Positions 46,601-58,401 of a DNA stretch of 64,000 bases are shown here, piece by piece. The notes under the pieces are model-generated. The model was not told the DNA's origin, did no database searches, and saw nothing but the letters and a program-made list of their open reading frames with translations. The translations under genes were made by a program, and so were the position numbers. Source of the stretch: Nannizziopsis barbatae (taxonomy: Eukaryota > Ascomycota > Eurotiomycetes > Onygenales > Nannizziopsiaceae). Each line of letters opens with the position of its first letter. Within the stretch, counting starts at the first letter, position 1. Location: contig JACVYH010000008.1 of NCBI GenBank assembly GCA_014964245.1, positions 248,001 to 312,000 of the forward strand, given 5' to 3'.

Positions 46601-48237
46601 ATAGCCTGAATCATCCTGCGCGTTCTCTCGACGCTCCGGATAGTCTCAGGGATACATACATACGGCAGCCACTATCTTTCTACTCTCAAATACCCCAAAG
46701 CATGATCCATTAACTTCCCCAGTGGCAGGCTGAAAAAATGTACAGTGTGTGACTGTTGTTTGATCCCTGGACCCTACCGCCCTGATAGTTGAAGGCTGAA
46801 ACGTGAGATCATTGTCCCATGGGCCATCGACCCCGGCGTCTAAATTAGATGGGATAAGGATCTGAGCAACAATTGGCCAAAGGCCCCTCTTTTTTCTTAT
46901 TTCTCAAATTCTCAGCTTCAAAGTTGAAAAAGCCTTTTTTTAATTCACCCTTTGATCCTTTGAGTCATGGAGTATAAATAGATGGCTGATAATTGGAGTC
47001 TTGGAGAGTCTTGGACGGAGGGAAGGAGGGGGCAGGTTTCGATATGACGTCAAACAGGTGCCCATGTCAACTCACATATTGCGCCTGCGGGACTTTTATA
47101 GATATGTATGGATGTTATTTGTTATTAGTGATAAAGGGTTCGCGCATGGGTTAAGGTATATATGCATGTCTGAGGTCCCTGTTTAGTTATCCTGCAGCCC
47201 AGCGGGGAGTGATGTTATTGAATGCAGAAAGGCTGGGAGGCACCCATATTATCTCGATAAACCACGAGCTAAAACGCCCATCTCTAACCGGGAAGGATTC
47301 TAGCCTAGCCCTCATTATCAGTCAATAAGTAAGTCCTCCTCAACAGCAATAGCAAAAGCGCATTACATCACGCCTGTTCCCTCCTGCGCCATGTTTCGAG
47401 GCGCGGGGGCGATGTCGCGAAGGAACAAAGTCATGTGCCTAATTCAGCTCCCCGTTTAGGTAATTATCCCTGCGCGAAAAGAAAAGGTTATGCTGTGTCA
47501 TGAAGCAATCATAATGCCAAATGGTGATAATGATGAAATGCCCCTCAATTTCGCTGCGGGACCCCGACAGTTGATGCCTAATAATATGGAGCACGAGGAG
47601 GCTTGTTATCTTAAAACGGGATCTGCTGATTACAACCTTCTGTCTGTTTGTTTCCCCGTATATTGGGGCCCTGCGGCGGATTATCACTAGGATTGAATCA
47701 TAGAAATGTTGGATTCTGAGATATTTGAATTCAGTTCGGGTAGTTTTTGTCTGGCCAGACCTTAGCGTCATGTAAAAGAGGAATTTATTCCAGTTTGGCG
47801 GATTTGATCAAAATGATATCTTTGGCAAGGTACCAGGTACCTGTTATGCAGACAGATGGGTGGCCAGTCTCAACTATCTATGGGTTTATTTGCCTGCTTC
47901 TCTGGCTGTATCTATATCAGCAAGCAGACCAAGCGCATTTCTGCAGGCGGCTTATAATTGGAAAGAAAAGTCCAGCTGCCTTGAATTTAATTAAGAGCGT
48001 GAACTTTGAGATTCTACCCACTGTCAAACTAATTTTGTGTCTTTTTGAAGGATGCGTCCTAATGACAAATCACCAATTATCCCATTCGGACTCCACCGGC
48101 CGCGAAGATAAACTTGAGCAAAGAGAGACCGGGAAAAGCAAAGGGAGTTAAAACCGTTTCAAGCAAACAAAGTGACCAACAGAACCAGTGCTCCCTGTAT
48201 ACCGCCCGATCTAAAAAACCACTTCCATCCGTAACAT
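43655..48237. other. Right part of the gene desert
   Basis: The first 1.4 kb is extremely T- and pyrimidine-rich on the plus strand and opens a 320-codon frame (44130-45092) of Phe/Leu/Ser-rich sequence; I take this as a composition effect. TACGGAGTA copies lie at 45410, 45693 and 45780. A TATA-like GAGTATAAATAGATGG is at 46971. Minus-strand frames at 46154-46540 and 47439-47771 have no recognisable content. The right end holds the 14-3-3 3' UTR. Confidence 0.45.
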
Positions 48238-49309
<1,072 letters not shown>

Positions 49310-50795
49310 GGCTAGTAGAAGTTCCTGAAAGACAGTAGAGTTAGTTGAAAAGAAGAGAAGACACGTTTTGATGACCCGCCAAGTCGGTTCGTGGGGATGA
49401 TGGGGTGGTCAGGTAAAAGAGGGGTAAACAGAGGAAGCAGTGATGACTTTATGAAGTGACGAGGGAGAGAGTAAGGCGACCGAGTGAAACTTTTGATTCG
49501 AGGATTCACGCGACGCAAAGGAAAAGTATGGTCGCCTGGTCATTCGATAGCCTTGTAGTAATTGGGTGCCTCGAGACGCGCGGGACCCCAGTTGAGCACA
49601 GCCATGGAACAAGACCATCCAGCCTTGGTTGTCGTCATCCCAAGGGTCAACGGGGTCAAAGCCATGGTAGATAGAAAACAATGCATGTAAATAGAGATGC
49701 GACTCGAGCAAAGCAGGCAATCATGGCCGGAGACGAGGTGCTGGGCGTTGGGTGAGGGCAGCAGAGTTCAAGGAGGCGGTACCCGATCCTGGAGCAGGGT
49801 GGACAGGAGACTCTTGACTTACCTAGGAAATCAAAGTGTTTGCAAGGGTGAAAAAGCTGAATAATGTGCAGAGCACGGCTAGTAAGACAAGAGAATACAA
49901 ATGAACGGTAGCGGGACAAGTTTGGTTGATGGACGGGTGATAACAAGAGTGCAAGATGGATTGAATGAGTTGAGGTTTTGTTGGAGGAGGTTGACAACAG
50001 TTTAATCCGCCTAAGGGGAGGCGGAGATGTTTTGAGTGTTGTTCTGCTTTGGGCTTAGTTGCCAAGTCCTTGCGTAGTCAGCAGCCAATCTCAACGGGCG
50101 CTTCCATAATCCCGCCAATCAAAGCGCAGGATGGTATGCATTGAGGTCAGAATTTACATAGAAGGCACCAGAAGAGGCAGTGCCCTGTCCATTCTTGGAA
50201 GTTGATGAGGTAATTCCCACTCTATGTACCCGTGACTTCGTCTCCAGGGTCTGTGGTGTTCCCTAGTCAACCCCCTCTTCTTCGGGTTATGATTGTATTG
50301 GAATTGCCCACATTGGTTCTTTACTGTACTCTTATGACTTAGATGGTCACTGATTTACTTGCTGAACAGCCTAGGAATAATTCAAGGTATATTTTGTAGT
50401 TTCTCCTTGATAGTTGGCAACGTAATGCAGCCAAGCAGGCCATTTCAGAAGGTCATTCCAGCCTGTTCACCACAATTGCGCAGTTGCGGCATGCGCTAGT
50501 CCTATTTAGTCTATTGCTGCAAACAACCAAAACACCTGAGCTCACCTCATCAAAGATCCCGAAGACATCAGATCATCGCCAGCAAGCCTCTTATCCGTGA
50601 TTTCAAGCTTCCACCTGTCACCTTACAACTTCAAGGTAAGAGACGTCATCCTAATCATCTCTATTCCTTGCTCTATGTGAACCTATACATACTGGGCCAA
50701 CGATCATTGGACTAACTCTGGCTTGGGTACCTAGTTGCCACATTAATCGACTATACACACTTCTATTCCATACCCCTCCGAGTACTTCCACAAAT
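49310..50795. promoter_or_regulatory. Divergent region between 14-3-3 and IF1
   Basis: About 1.5 kb between two head-to-head start codons, carrying the leader and probable 5'-UTR intron of 14-3-3 on the left and the IF1 promoter on the right. Open frames at 49409-49720 and 49656-49997 fall inside the presumed leader intron or leader and are not supported as genes. Confidence 0.5.
49325..49822 (-). other. Probable 5'-UTR intron of the 14-3-3 gene
   Basis: On the minus strand, CCTAG|GTAAGTCAAG at 49822 is a perfect donor, and a polypyrimidine tract ending CTGTCTTTCAG at 49325 is a strong acceptor only 15 bases before the start codon. Long leader introns are frequent in highly expressed fungal genes. 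The splice sites are seen; use is inferred. Confidence 0.5.
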
Positions 50796-51292
50796 ATGCT
50801 TCGAACTGCTTTCTTCCGAGTTGCGCGAGTTAGCAGAATTCCCGCTTATCGACCATTCTCCGTGACTACTCAAAAAATGGGTGAAGGAGATACCGGCGCC
50901 ATTCGGCCTGGTGGCACAGCCTCCAAGTGCGTATCTGAATAACCACTCAAGAGAATCACATAACTAATTTACTCCCGATGATATAGCGACCCTTGGGTAA
51001 AGAAGGAAACCGCTCAGGAAAATATGTACATTCGCCAACAGGAGATCGAGAAGTATGTCTGGTTAATTGGGCGGAAGTTTTCAGCGTGCGCAAATGCTAA
51101 CTGAATCCCTAGACTCCGTGCTCTTAAGGAGAAGCTAAAGCAACAACGCCAACATCTGGACGAATTGGATGCCCACATGTAGGTCATCTTCTTATGCCGT
51201 ATCAATTTGCCTATGAACACTCCGTGATACTAACTACTTTGCCAATTTGTAGTGACGAGCTTACCCGCGGCCAAGGTGGTGAACAGCACTAA
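50796..51292 (+). CDS. INH1: Mitochondrial ATP synthase inhibitor IF1
   Basis: Four exons, 50796-50926, 50987-51052, 51113-51178 and 51253-51292, encode 100 aa; three short introns split a very small gene. The N terminus is a presequence (MLRTAFFRVARVSRIPAYRP). The inhibitory region is typical, NDPWVKKETAQENMYIRQQE, followed by a Lys/Gln-rich coiled coil (LRALKEKLKQQRQHLDELDA) for dimerisation. IF1 binds the F1 catalytic interface and stops ATP hydrolysis when the membrane potential falls. Without splicing, stops appear right after each exon. Confidence 0.93.
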
Positions 51293-51732
51293 ATTCGGCA
51301 TACATCCATGACATGAGCCCGAGACACTCCGATTTCTCTATAGCCAAATGGATAATTCAAGTCGTCTTACTCTCTACTTCTCCCCATGAAGTAAAAAAGA
51401 ATCATATCCTGATTTTTCTGGTGTGATGTGTATATAGCCCTGAGCATACTGTTTCAATTAAGAATAAACTACAGCATCTTTGCATAGCTATTTGTCAAAT
51501 TGGTTGTGATATTGTGGTTATCAATAACTTTTTAATCATGCACAGGGTGCCTTCACCGAATATTGATTCAACAAACTCCAAATTTCTCTTCATCCTAACC
51601 ATACAAAACACATATTAGGACTCAAAAAACCCAGGCAAACCCGCAATTTGATCAATAATTGGTGTGAGGTCTAAACAATCAATGGTGCAAAACAAAACAC
51701 CAAACTGGACTCTTCAAATCTCCTTCACCCAT
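51293..51732. other. Convergent intergenic region IF1/NSP1
   Basis: About 440 bases with the two 3' UTRs, AT-rich. No gene was recognised. Confidence 0.55.
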
Positions 51733-53638
51733 CTATCGTCGACCCATATACGCCCGGTAAAAGTCTTCGGCAGCACCCCCACCTACACTTCCTGGTGTTC
51801 CGCTAGGCCCACCGTATTGGCTCATACGCCCACCAATGGAACCGCCAGCCTTTTGAGCGGCTGTGATTTTGGCGCGCAGAGTAGCGGTACCCTGGTCAAT
51901 AAGCTGGAGTTGAGAAAGATGTGAATTAAGTATGCGGACAATTTGAGAGACCTGTACGCGGTGTATGAGTATGAGATCATGATTATTGTCATCAAATGTG
52001 GAATGAAGAACTTACAGGTTCGTCTGCTTTTGCAGTCTTACTTAAATTGGCGGATGCAGAATTTACTTCGTCGATCATAGTTGTAAGGTCCTGGCCCATA
52101 TCATTAAGGCGTTCAGAGAGGCGCTCAGCAAGTTTATACCTAGATTCGGTTAGTATTGCAAAGCGAAATACAGGATATAAGGGTACTCACGTCCGCTCAC
52201 GCTCCTGATCTGGTCCCTGGAGAGACTCTCCGGCTCCGACTTGTTTGGAGAGTAATGTTTCAACCTCTTGTTCGTACCTGTCAAGCCAGGTGCTTAACTC
52301 ATCTTGCTGGCCTTCGACCACGGCCAACTGGCGCTCAACTTCTTGTGTAGCTCTTTCTGCGTCGATTGTATTACCGTACAATTTCTGTACTTTGCTACCA
52401 TTCTCCACCAACATCCGGTCCCACTCTGCAACTTGCTCTGCCTGTTCTTGGAACTCTTTTTGATATTTAGTCAAATCAGTTGCCCAACGTGTGATGATCT
52501 CGTCCATGGTCTTGTTTTTTAAACGTGATTGTGCTGGAGGAGCAGGCCCGGCCGTGGATGCACCTAAAGCTGCGTTGATATTCGACGCAGCGCCCGCGGT
52601 ACCGCAAGGACCAGAAGTAGCTGCTGCTGGTGCGCCAAAAGGACTTGACGTAGTGGTTGGAGCCGGGGCCGCTGTAGAAGCCGCGGCTTGTGTCGACTCT
52701 GGTGCCGTTGTAGCTGCGGGTTTGGCGAGCGAAAACATAGAAGGTGCCGATGTTTGAGCGGTAGAAGCTGGTGTGGCTGAGGTGGCCTCGCCAGAGGTCG
52801 ACGGTTTTGGAGTACCAAACAACCCTCCGGATGCAGATGTCGTGGTTGGCGCCGCATTTGAAGATGTTGCGGGAGGAAAACCGAATGGACTCGCAGTAGA
52901 TTTCTCAGGTGACGCCGTTGGCGCCGGGAACAACGAAGGGGACGCCTGGCTTGCTGCTCCCAGGATGCCGGTTGGTTTCCCTTCAGCTTTGGAAGGCTGG
53001 GCAGTGGTGGCCTGCTTATCTCCACCCAAGGCTCCGAAAAGATTGTTTTGGCCGAAGGCAGGGCTGCCCATAGGTTTTGGGGCTCCGCCGAATAGATTAC
53101 TCGTGCCGGATGTTGCTGGTTCTGCCGCAGTGGTAGTAGCGGGTTTCGCTCCAAAGAGGGAAGTTCCCGTTCCAGCACTTTGAGCAGGTTGTGAAAATAG
53201 CGACGTAGCTTGTCCTCCCGTTGAACTGGCAGGAGGAAGACCCGCCGGTGTAGTAGATCCCGCTCCGAACAATCCACCAGTTGCGGGGGCAGGAGTTGTG
53301 CTACCGAACAAACTGGGCTTCCCAGAATCTCCCCAATGGCCTCCGAGTTTTTGCTGCCCAGCTTCAGGCTTATTTGGAGTCATACCGAATGGAGAGGGAT
53401 TATTTTGACCCGTATTTAACGCAAACGTCGGCGAGGTGGTTGGTGTTTGTCCGAAAAGAGATGAAGTCGGTGCAGCAGCTCCCCCGGCTGGCTTGTTTGC
53501 GGCTGCTTGCCCTCCGACATTGCCAAAAATTCCACCTCCGGTGGATCCGGCCGTGGGTTGGCCAAAGAGAGATCCGGCCGGAGCATTCGATGACGCGCCG
53601 CCAGTCGTCGCGGGAGTACCGAATTGGAAGCCTGACAT
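51733..53638 (-). CDS. nsp1: FG-nucleoporin NSP1 (Nup62 family)
   Basis: Minus-strand exons 53638-52191, 52139-52016 and 51903-51733, 580 aa. The first about 370 residues are an Ala/Thr/Pro/Gly-rich natively unfolded region with many FG repeats (SLFG, GLFG, PSPFG), which bind transport receptors in the central channel. The C-terminal Nsp1 coiled-coil domain follows: KTMDEIITRWATDLTKYQKE, EWDRMLVENGSKVQKLY and WLDRYEQEVETLL. It anchors the protein in the Nup57/Nup49 (Nup62-58-54) complex and in the Nup82 complex. The gene ends with a Gly-rich tail (AEDFYRAYMGRR). Antisense frames over the FG region are shadows of the repeat composition. Confidence 0.95.
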
Positions 53639-54187
53639 GTTTCGGCGAGACCGAGTCTATTGCTATAGAATTTAAGTTGAGTAAATAGCTCGTGAAGAGA
53701 AATTGCCGCCCATAAACATACCACAGCTTAGATATCTAGCACTTGAGGAAGAAGTCAGGTTCTCGAAAGTCGCATAATTAGAAAAGCTTTTTCAAAGGAG
53801 AAATCCCAGCCCTTTCAAGCCCTTAGAGAAGCGAAATTTCTCTCTGAGATGGCGGCAAAGAAGTCCGCAGGTGAAGCATTTGGCATGGGGATGCTGAAGC
53901 TGTTTGTCGAGCTCAATTGGAGGATGAGGTGAGGCGTAATTTTGAAACGTAAGTATACACCTTAAAATACAAGTGTCGTCTGTATTTTTGGGCGACAGCC
54001 GTATTTGGATTACAGTGGTCTAGAATGTCCTTAGGAAGCTTGCATAATGTGGACAAGCCACCCTTCGATTATATTTCTGTCGTGTCATGGCGTGTTTTCC
54101 TAGCGCTGGTCTTGGGTGATTCCAAGTATCTTCATATTGTGAAATTATCTACTGTCGATACCAACCTCTCATCCAACTCAAATAGCA
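53639..54187. promoter_or_regulatory. Divergent promoter NSP1/LAA2-like
   Basis: About 550 bases between two head-to-head start codons. I noted no clear known regulatory site. Confidence 0.5.
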
Positions 54188-55973
54188 ATGGCGGAACGTT
54201 CGCCATCTCGTCCTCCTAGTGTCTTACTGGAACCTCCGCCAAAAGGGGTGGAGTTGGAGGACCCGGGAGCGCAGGAGTCTGGTAAACATTTTCCCGATAA
54301 TGGAACTGCATAAACGTATCATTAAGAATATGGCTGACGTTGGTAAACTTCTAGGCGCTGAAAGCGAAGATGACCACTTCTCCGATGCTTCGGAAGGCCG
54401 CACTCAGACGGAGCGGCCTCGAGTCCATATATCGTCACCGGAACAGGGAAACCAGTATCTGAGTCCTGGCCTTAGCCCTGGCGGTTCTCCAGTACCACGT
54501 ACTGTTGTTGAGAAGATCAATCCAGATAAAACAAGCTATGGAGAGGAACCAGGGACACCAGCATACGAGGCACGCAAGATGGATGCTGTCCCAGATCTTG
54601 TGTATAAGGCTGGAGAGTGGGATCCTCAATCTATGGATAAGCTTGCAGAAGCCTCGCCAAGTCTCTCCCCAGAGACTACACCTCCTGAAACGAAACTCAC
54701 CCGAGTTCCTTCTTTACCGGAGAGGGCGGCTTCGCCGCTCACCGCTCATCGCTGGAAGCCCAGTGACACTAAACCGGACGTAGTAGAGGACGTTCAGGAT
54801 CCTGAGGGTAAGACCACCTTTTCTTTTTATTCAATTATTCGGGAGAACGATTGACCAAACCAGGTTTAACCCCTTCTTCTGGGGATAGAATCTCGTCGCC
54901 CGAATTAAACCAAGCGCCGAACGATGAGAGTGGACAAGGCGATATTGACTCTGCTGCACCTCTTGGTGATGACTTTGATGATTTTAAGGAGGGAGACGAT
55001 GACGCGGATCATGATGATTTCGGTGATTTCGATAACGAATTTCAAGAGGCATCTCCAGATGCTGTTGTAGACATTGATCATGGCCACAGCAGTTTTAACT
55101 TAATTGAGGAAACCTCATATATGCCCGCTGTGAGTAATCAGGCATCATCTGTAGTCCAAGCCTATTCCTGCTACCCATTATCATCTTCGCCGCCCATCGA
55201 AGAGCACGTAACTGATACGTTTTAAATAGCACCCTCCGTTGGACTTCAGCTCACTAGACTCTTTATCGGATCTCCTCACCGCCGGATCCGACCACCTTGA
55301 TACCCTCTTCCCCAAGTCCGCCGATCTTTCCAGCTTACCACCCATTGATCCTATCCCCGAATCCTCCGCAATCTTCAACAGTGAGCGCTCTCTCTCCCTT
55401 TGGTCCCAACTTGTCGCTCCTCCTCCCCTCCAGCCGCCTAACTGGACCAAATCGAGGATACGGCGCCTCTTCCTCGTATCTCTTGGTGTGCCAGTTGATC
55501 TCGACGAAATCCTCCCCGCCTCGAAACAGAAAAAGCTAGTTTTACCTTCGGTCACATCTACGGCTCTCCACAAAACAGGCCGCAAATCTAACGACGCAAG
55601 ACGATCACGTAGCTCTCGACCAAAAAAATCGCAAGAAGGCAGTGATCAAGCTACCGCTCGCTCTTCCACCTCGACAGATGCCGGACCCTCACGCTCAGGC
55701 AACAACACATCACGACGTAACCGTGGCCCTCCGGCTCCAGAACTAGATTTATCTGCTGTGCGCAGACTATGTTCAACAACCGACGCCGCATTGGATGGAC
55801 TTACAGATGAAGAGATGCAAGAACATGTCAAAAAGCTGGAAGAAATGACCTCTCGAGCAAGCGAAGTTCTACAATACTGGCTGCAAAAAAGAGATGGCCA
55901 AATTGGCGAAAAAGAGGCATATGATGGAGTTATCGAGAATCTGGTGAAGCATGCAAGGCAAGTAAGGAGTTGA
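54188..55973 (+). CDS. LAA2/aftiphilin-like clathrin-adaptor accessory protein (DUF5102)
   Basis: Exons 54188-54281, 54355-54807, 54864-55129 and 55230-55973 give 518 aa. The first half is disordered and Ser/Pro/Glu-rich (AESEDDHFSDASEGRTQTER). The middle holds acidic Phe motifs, GDDFDDFKEGDDDADHDDFG and DFDNEFQEA; such DFxDF/DFGDF motifs bind the gamma-ear of the AP-1 adaptor. The C-terminal part has the conserved block SLSLWSQLVAPPPLQPPNWT, then RIRRLFLVSLGVPVDLDEIL and a helical end. This matches the pattern of yeast Laa2 (YBL010C) and fungal DUF5102 proteins, which help recruit Laa1 and AP-1 at the trans-Golgi. The assignment is from memory of the family pattern; a related accessory protein is possible. 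Confidence 0.72.
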
Positions 55974-56310
55974 TATGGGACTTTCGGTATTTTAGGGTAA
56001 AACCAAGAACGTCAAATCGAGGATGTTATTTGACTTTGAAAAAGTCGACCATGGTATTAAAAATATACATACTACTAATATACACGAGTGCAAAATTAAA
56101 GAGCTCGAGCACCTCATTTCTCTCAGTCTTAAACTCATGGAGAGATGAATAGCAATGGGGTGATTGGTATGTCGTAAAACTAACTATCTATTTAATAATG
56201 AACAAAGAATATTCCAAAACCAAGGACCGTCTACTTGGTCGCATCTAACTCCGGCCAGGCCTATCAGTCCAACTCCAATTCGCCAAATATCAAGATGCCA
56301 GGACCACCAT
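55974..56310. other. Convergent intergenic region
   Basis: About 340 bases between the stops of the LAA2-like and GH76 genes. No gene or repeat was recognised. Confidence 0.55.
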
Positions 56311-58401
56311 TCAATTATATGAACCTCCAGCAGACAGGAAAGGCGAATTTTCCCATTGGTACAAAGCTCTAAACACCGCCAGCGCGCCAGCTTGTGTCTC
56401 GACCGTTCGGCCGCGGCCACGATCATTCACATCGCGAATTGGCGGCCCTTCGACCTCCGGGTCAGCAAGAATGGGTTCTTCAATGTCAAAGTCGTCATCA
56501 AAATCAATGTCATCTTCATCGCTTTGCGACGGTCTTTTCTTCAAAAAAGTGGAATAGATCTCCGTGCTGTTTTCATTCACATAATCGACGGCACCGTATG
56601 GTAGGGTAGATGTCTCTCGGGGCCTGAGGTTTGGATCGGGATATTTCCTTCCCCACCACATTCCAAATTGCCCCTTTTCGTTTTTGGTCATGTATGCGGA
56701 GTTGGCATTGTGCCTGATCCAATTCCTGTAGGTAGCACACTTCCCCAGGTGCTTTTCAAAGTCACGCCTCCTGTTGGGGGGCGCTTTGAAGATGAAGTCA
56801 TCAAGAGCTCGGATTTCTTGCGGGCTCAGATCGCGGCAAAACTCTGCAAGGTGCCAGAAAAAGATACCTTTGAACGTTTGCCCATCCTGGCTACAAGTAC
56901 CTAAACTATCACAGGCCTCTTCAAGTACGCCTCCTCTTCCCAATCCTTGCCACTTAGAGCTCTCCGTGTCTGGCCAGCCTGTGGACTTTAAGACTTTGTT
57001 GATGAGATCATGGCCGTCGTTTAAGTAGGCAGGCGAACCGGTGGCCAGCCAAAGGCCTCTCAGGCCACTCAGAACAACACCCTGATTATAGGTATAGAGC
57101 ATCGTATTTAGCACATCGCATTTGCCGGTACCCGGGTCTTTTTCGCTCCAACCACTGATGTGGAAACCATCCGCGTATAAACCATTTTGCCCCGTCATGT
57201 TGGAGTTTTTCAACCACTTGTATGCCTTGACAGCTGCCGCAAGATGGTCCGGATTATGCGGAATAGATACCCATTCATCGCTGGAGCTCGTGCTTAGCAT
57301 AGGGTCGGCGATTTTATCGCCAGGGAAGTAAAGATACATTCCAATGCTTGCAGAAACGAAGAGTTCGTTGGTGATGGCGTTTTTGTATGGCGTGAGCCAC
57401 GGGCTCCATATCATACCACCTCCACAGAGGGTCGTATCCCAACCTTTACTAGCAAGGCCGTAGAAAACGCGAGACCGATGGGCGGCGGGAACCTTGAACT
57501 GGCTACCGTGCCAGAGATCAGGTACAGCATCGCTAACACTGGACGGGAACGAATAATGTAAATCCGAATGCAGCTTCTGGAATTTAATGCTCTCTAGCCA
57601 TTCCAGAACAACCCAAAGCATATCATCATAAGCCTGAAGACGGATTCCGAAGAAGTTTTCTCCGTACCAGAATGCTGTCGTCTGCTGGAAGTAATAATCT
57701 ATCAAATTCTCGTATGCCCGTGCCTCGTAAGGCCGTGTGAGGTAGCCATCACAGTGCTCGCCATCACCATCGTCCTTCTGGTCTTCATGGCCGCCACGGT
57801 CGAGATCTCCTTCGTGCTCTTCGTGGTCCCCATCTCCCTTCTCTTCGTTCTGCTTTTCACCGTTTTCGTAGTGATCACGCTCCTTGAGCCTTCTACTTTC
57901 TGCATAATCCCTGTCGCCTCCACAGTCATTACAGCCGCCCGCAGCTGCAGGTTTTGAATACCCTGAAGATGTATCGCAGAGAATTTGATCCAGGGTAGAC
58001 GAGATCGCGGAAAGTGTGGCAGATACTTGCGTACCCATCACAGCCGCAGTCCAGTCGCTAGCTGTAGGCCATTTGGCCTGCCAAATTACGAAATACTTTG
58101 ACTGCATGACGTTTACCGCATCCAGCATCCACCTGAAGGTGCCGGTGGCCGGACTGGGTTCACCCGGAATCGGCTTCTGCGGATCATCGCCAGGAAATTG
58201 CGCACGCAGAGGACTTAAAAAAGATGGATCAGTCAAGGGAATTTGCTGGCTTCCCAGAAGCGCGCGATTATTCTGGCCATCCAAGAGTGGCTTGGCCAAG
58301 GCCGGACTGCCGAAAAGTAGGGCGATGAGTGAAAGGATTGCCCAGAGAAGGAATGGAATAGAGCCTCTCCGCAGAGGCGGCAATTCAAGCGGCGCACCCA
58401 T
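56311..58401 (-). CDS. Glycoside hydrolase family 76 (alpha-1,6-mannanase-like)
   Basis: Intronless, 696 aa. An N-terminal signal peptide or signal anchor is visible (FLLWAILSLIALLF, residues 17-30). The (alpha/alpha)6-barrel carries the family's catalytic Asp pair in LQAYDDMLWVVLEWLES (Asp259-Asp260) and signatures such as GLASKGWDTTLCGGGMIWSP, YTYNQGVVLSGLRGLWLATG and GIFFWHLAEFCRDL. GH76 enzymes act on alpha-1,6-mannan; the Dfg5/Dcw1 branch trims GPI glycans and cross-links wall proteins. This protein is longer than that branch and has no C-terminal GPI signal. Residues about 160-220 are an Asp/Glu/His/Lys/Gly-rich charged insert before the catalytic Asp pair, and an acidic run (DEDDIDFDDDFDIEE) sits near the end. 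The ATG at 58401 is the first in frame. Confidence 0.9.
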   Translation of the reverse strand: MGAPLELPPLRRGSIPFLLWAILSLIALLFGSPALAKPLLDGQNNRALLGSQQIPLTDPSFLSPLRAQFPGDDPQKPIPGEPSPATGTFRWMLDAVNVMQSKYFVIWQAKWPTASDWTAAVMGTQVSATLSAISSTLDQILCDTSSGYSKPAAAGGCNDCGGDRDYAESRRLKERDHYENGEKQNEEKGDGDHEEHEGDLDRGGHEDQKDDGDGEHCDGYLTRPYEARAYENLIDYYFQQTTAFWYGENFFGIRLQAYDDMLWVVLEWLESIKFQKLHSDLHYSFPSSVSDAVPDLWHGSQFKVPAAHRSRVFYGLASKGWDTTLCGGGMIWSPWLTPYKNAITNELFVSASIGMYLYFPGDKIADPMLSTSSSDEWVSIPHNPDHLAAAVKAYKWLKNSNMTGQNGLYADGFHISGWSEKDPGTGKCDVLNTMLYTYNQGVVLSGLRGLWLATGSPAYLNDGHDLINKVLKSTGWPDTESSKWQGLGRGGVLEEACDSLGTCSQDGQTFKGIFFWHLAEFCRDLSPQEIRALDDFIFKAPPNRRRDFEKHLGKCATYRNWIRHNANSAYMTKNEKGQFGMWWGRKYPDPNLRPRETSTLPYGAVDYVNENSTEIYSTFLKKRPSQSDEDDIDFDDDFDIEEPILADPEVEGPPIRDVNDRGRGRTVETQAGALAVFRALYQWENSPFLSAGGSYN

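Noticed and set aside
47747..48151. 134-codon open frame downstream of 14-3-3
   Set aside because: No ATG-supported family content; it lies at the expected 3' end of the 14-3-3 transcript on the opposite strand.
52564..53277. Long antisense and alternative frames over the NSP1 FG region
   Set aside because: They mirror the repetitive Ala/Thr/Gly-rich codons of the FG repeats in other frames.
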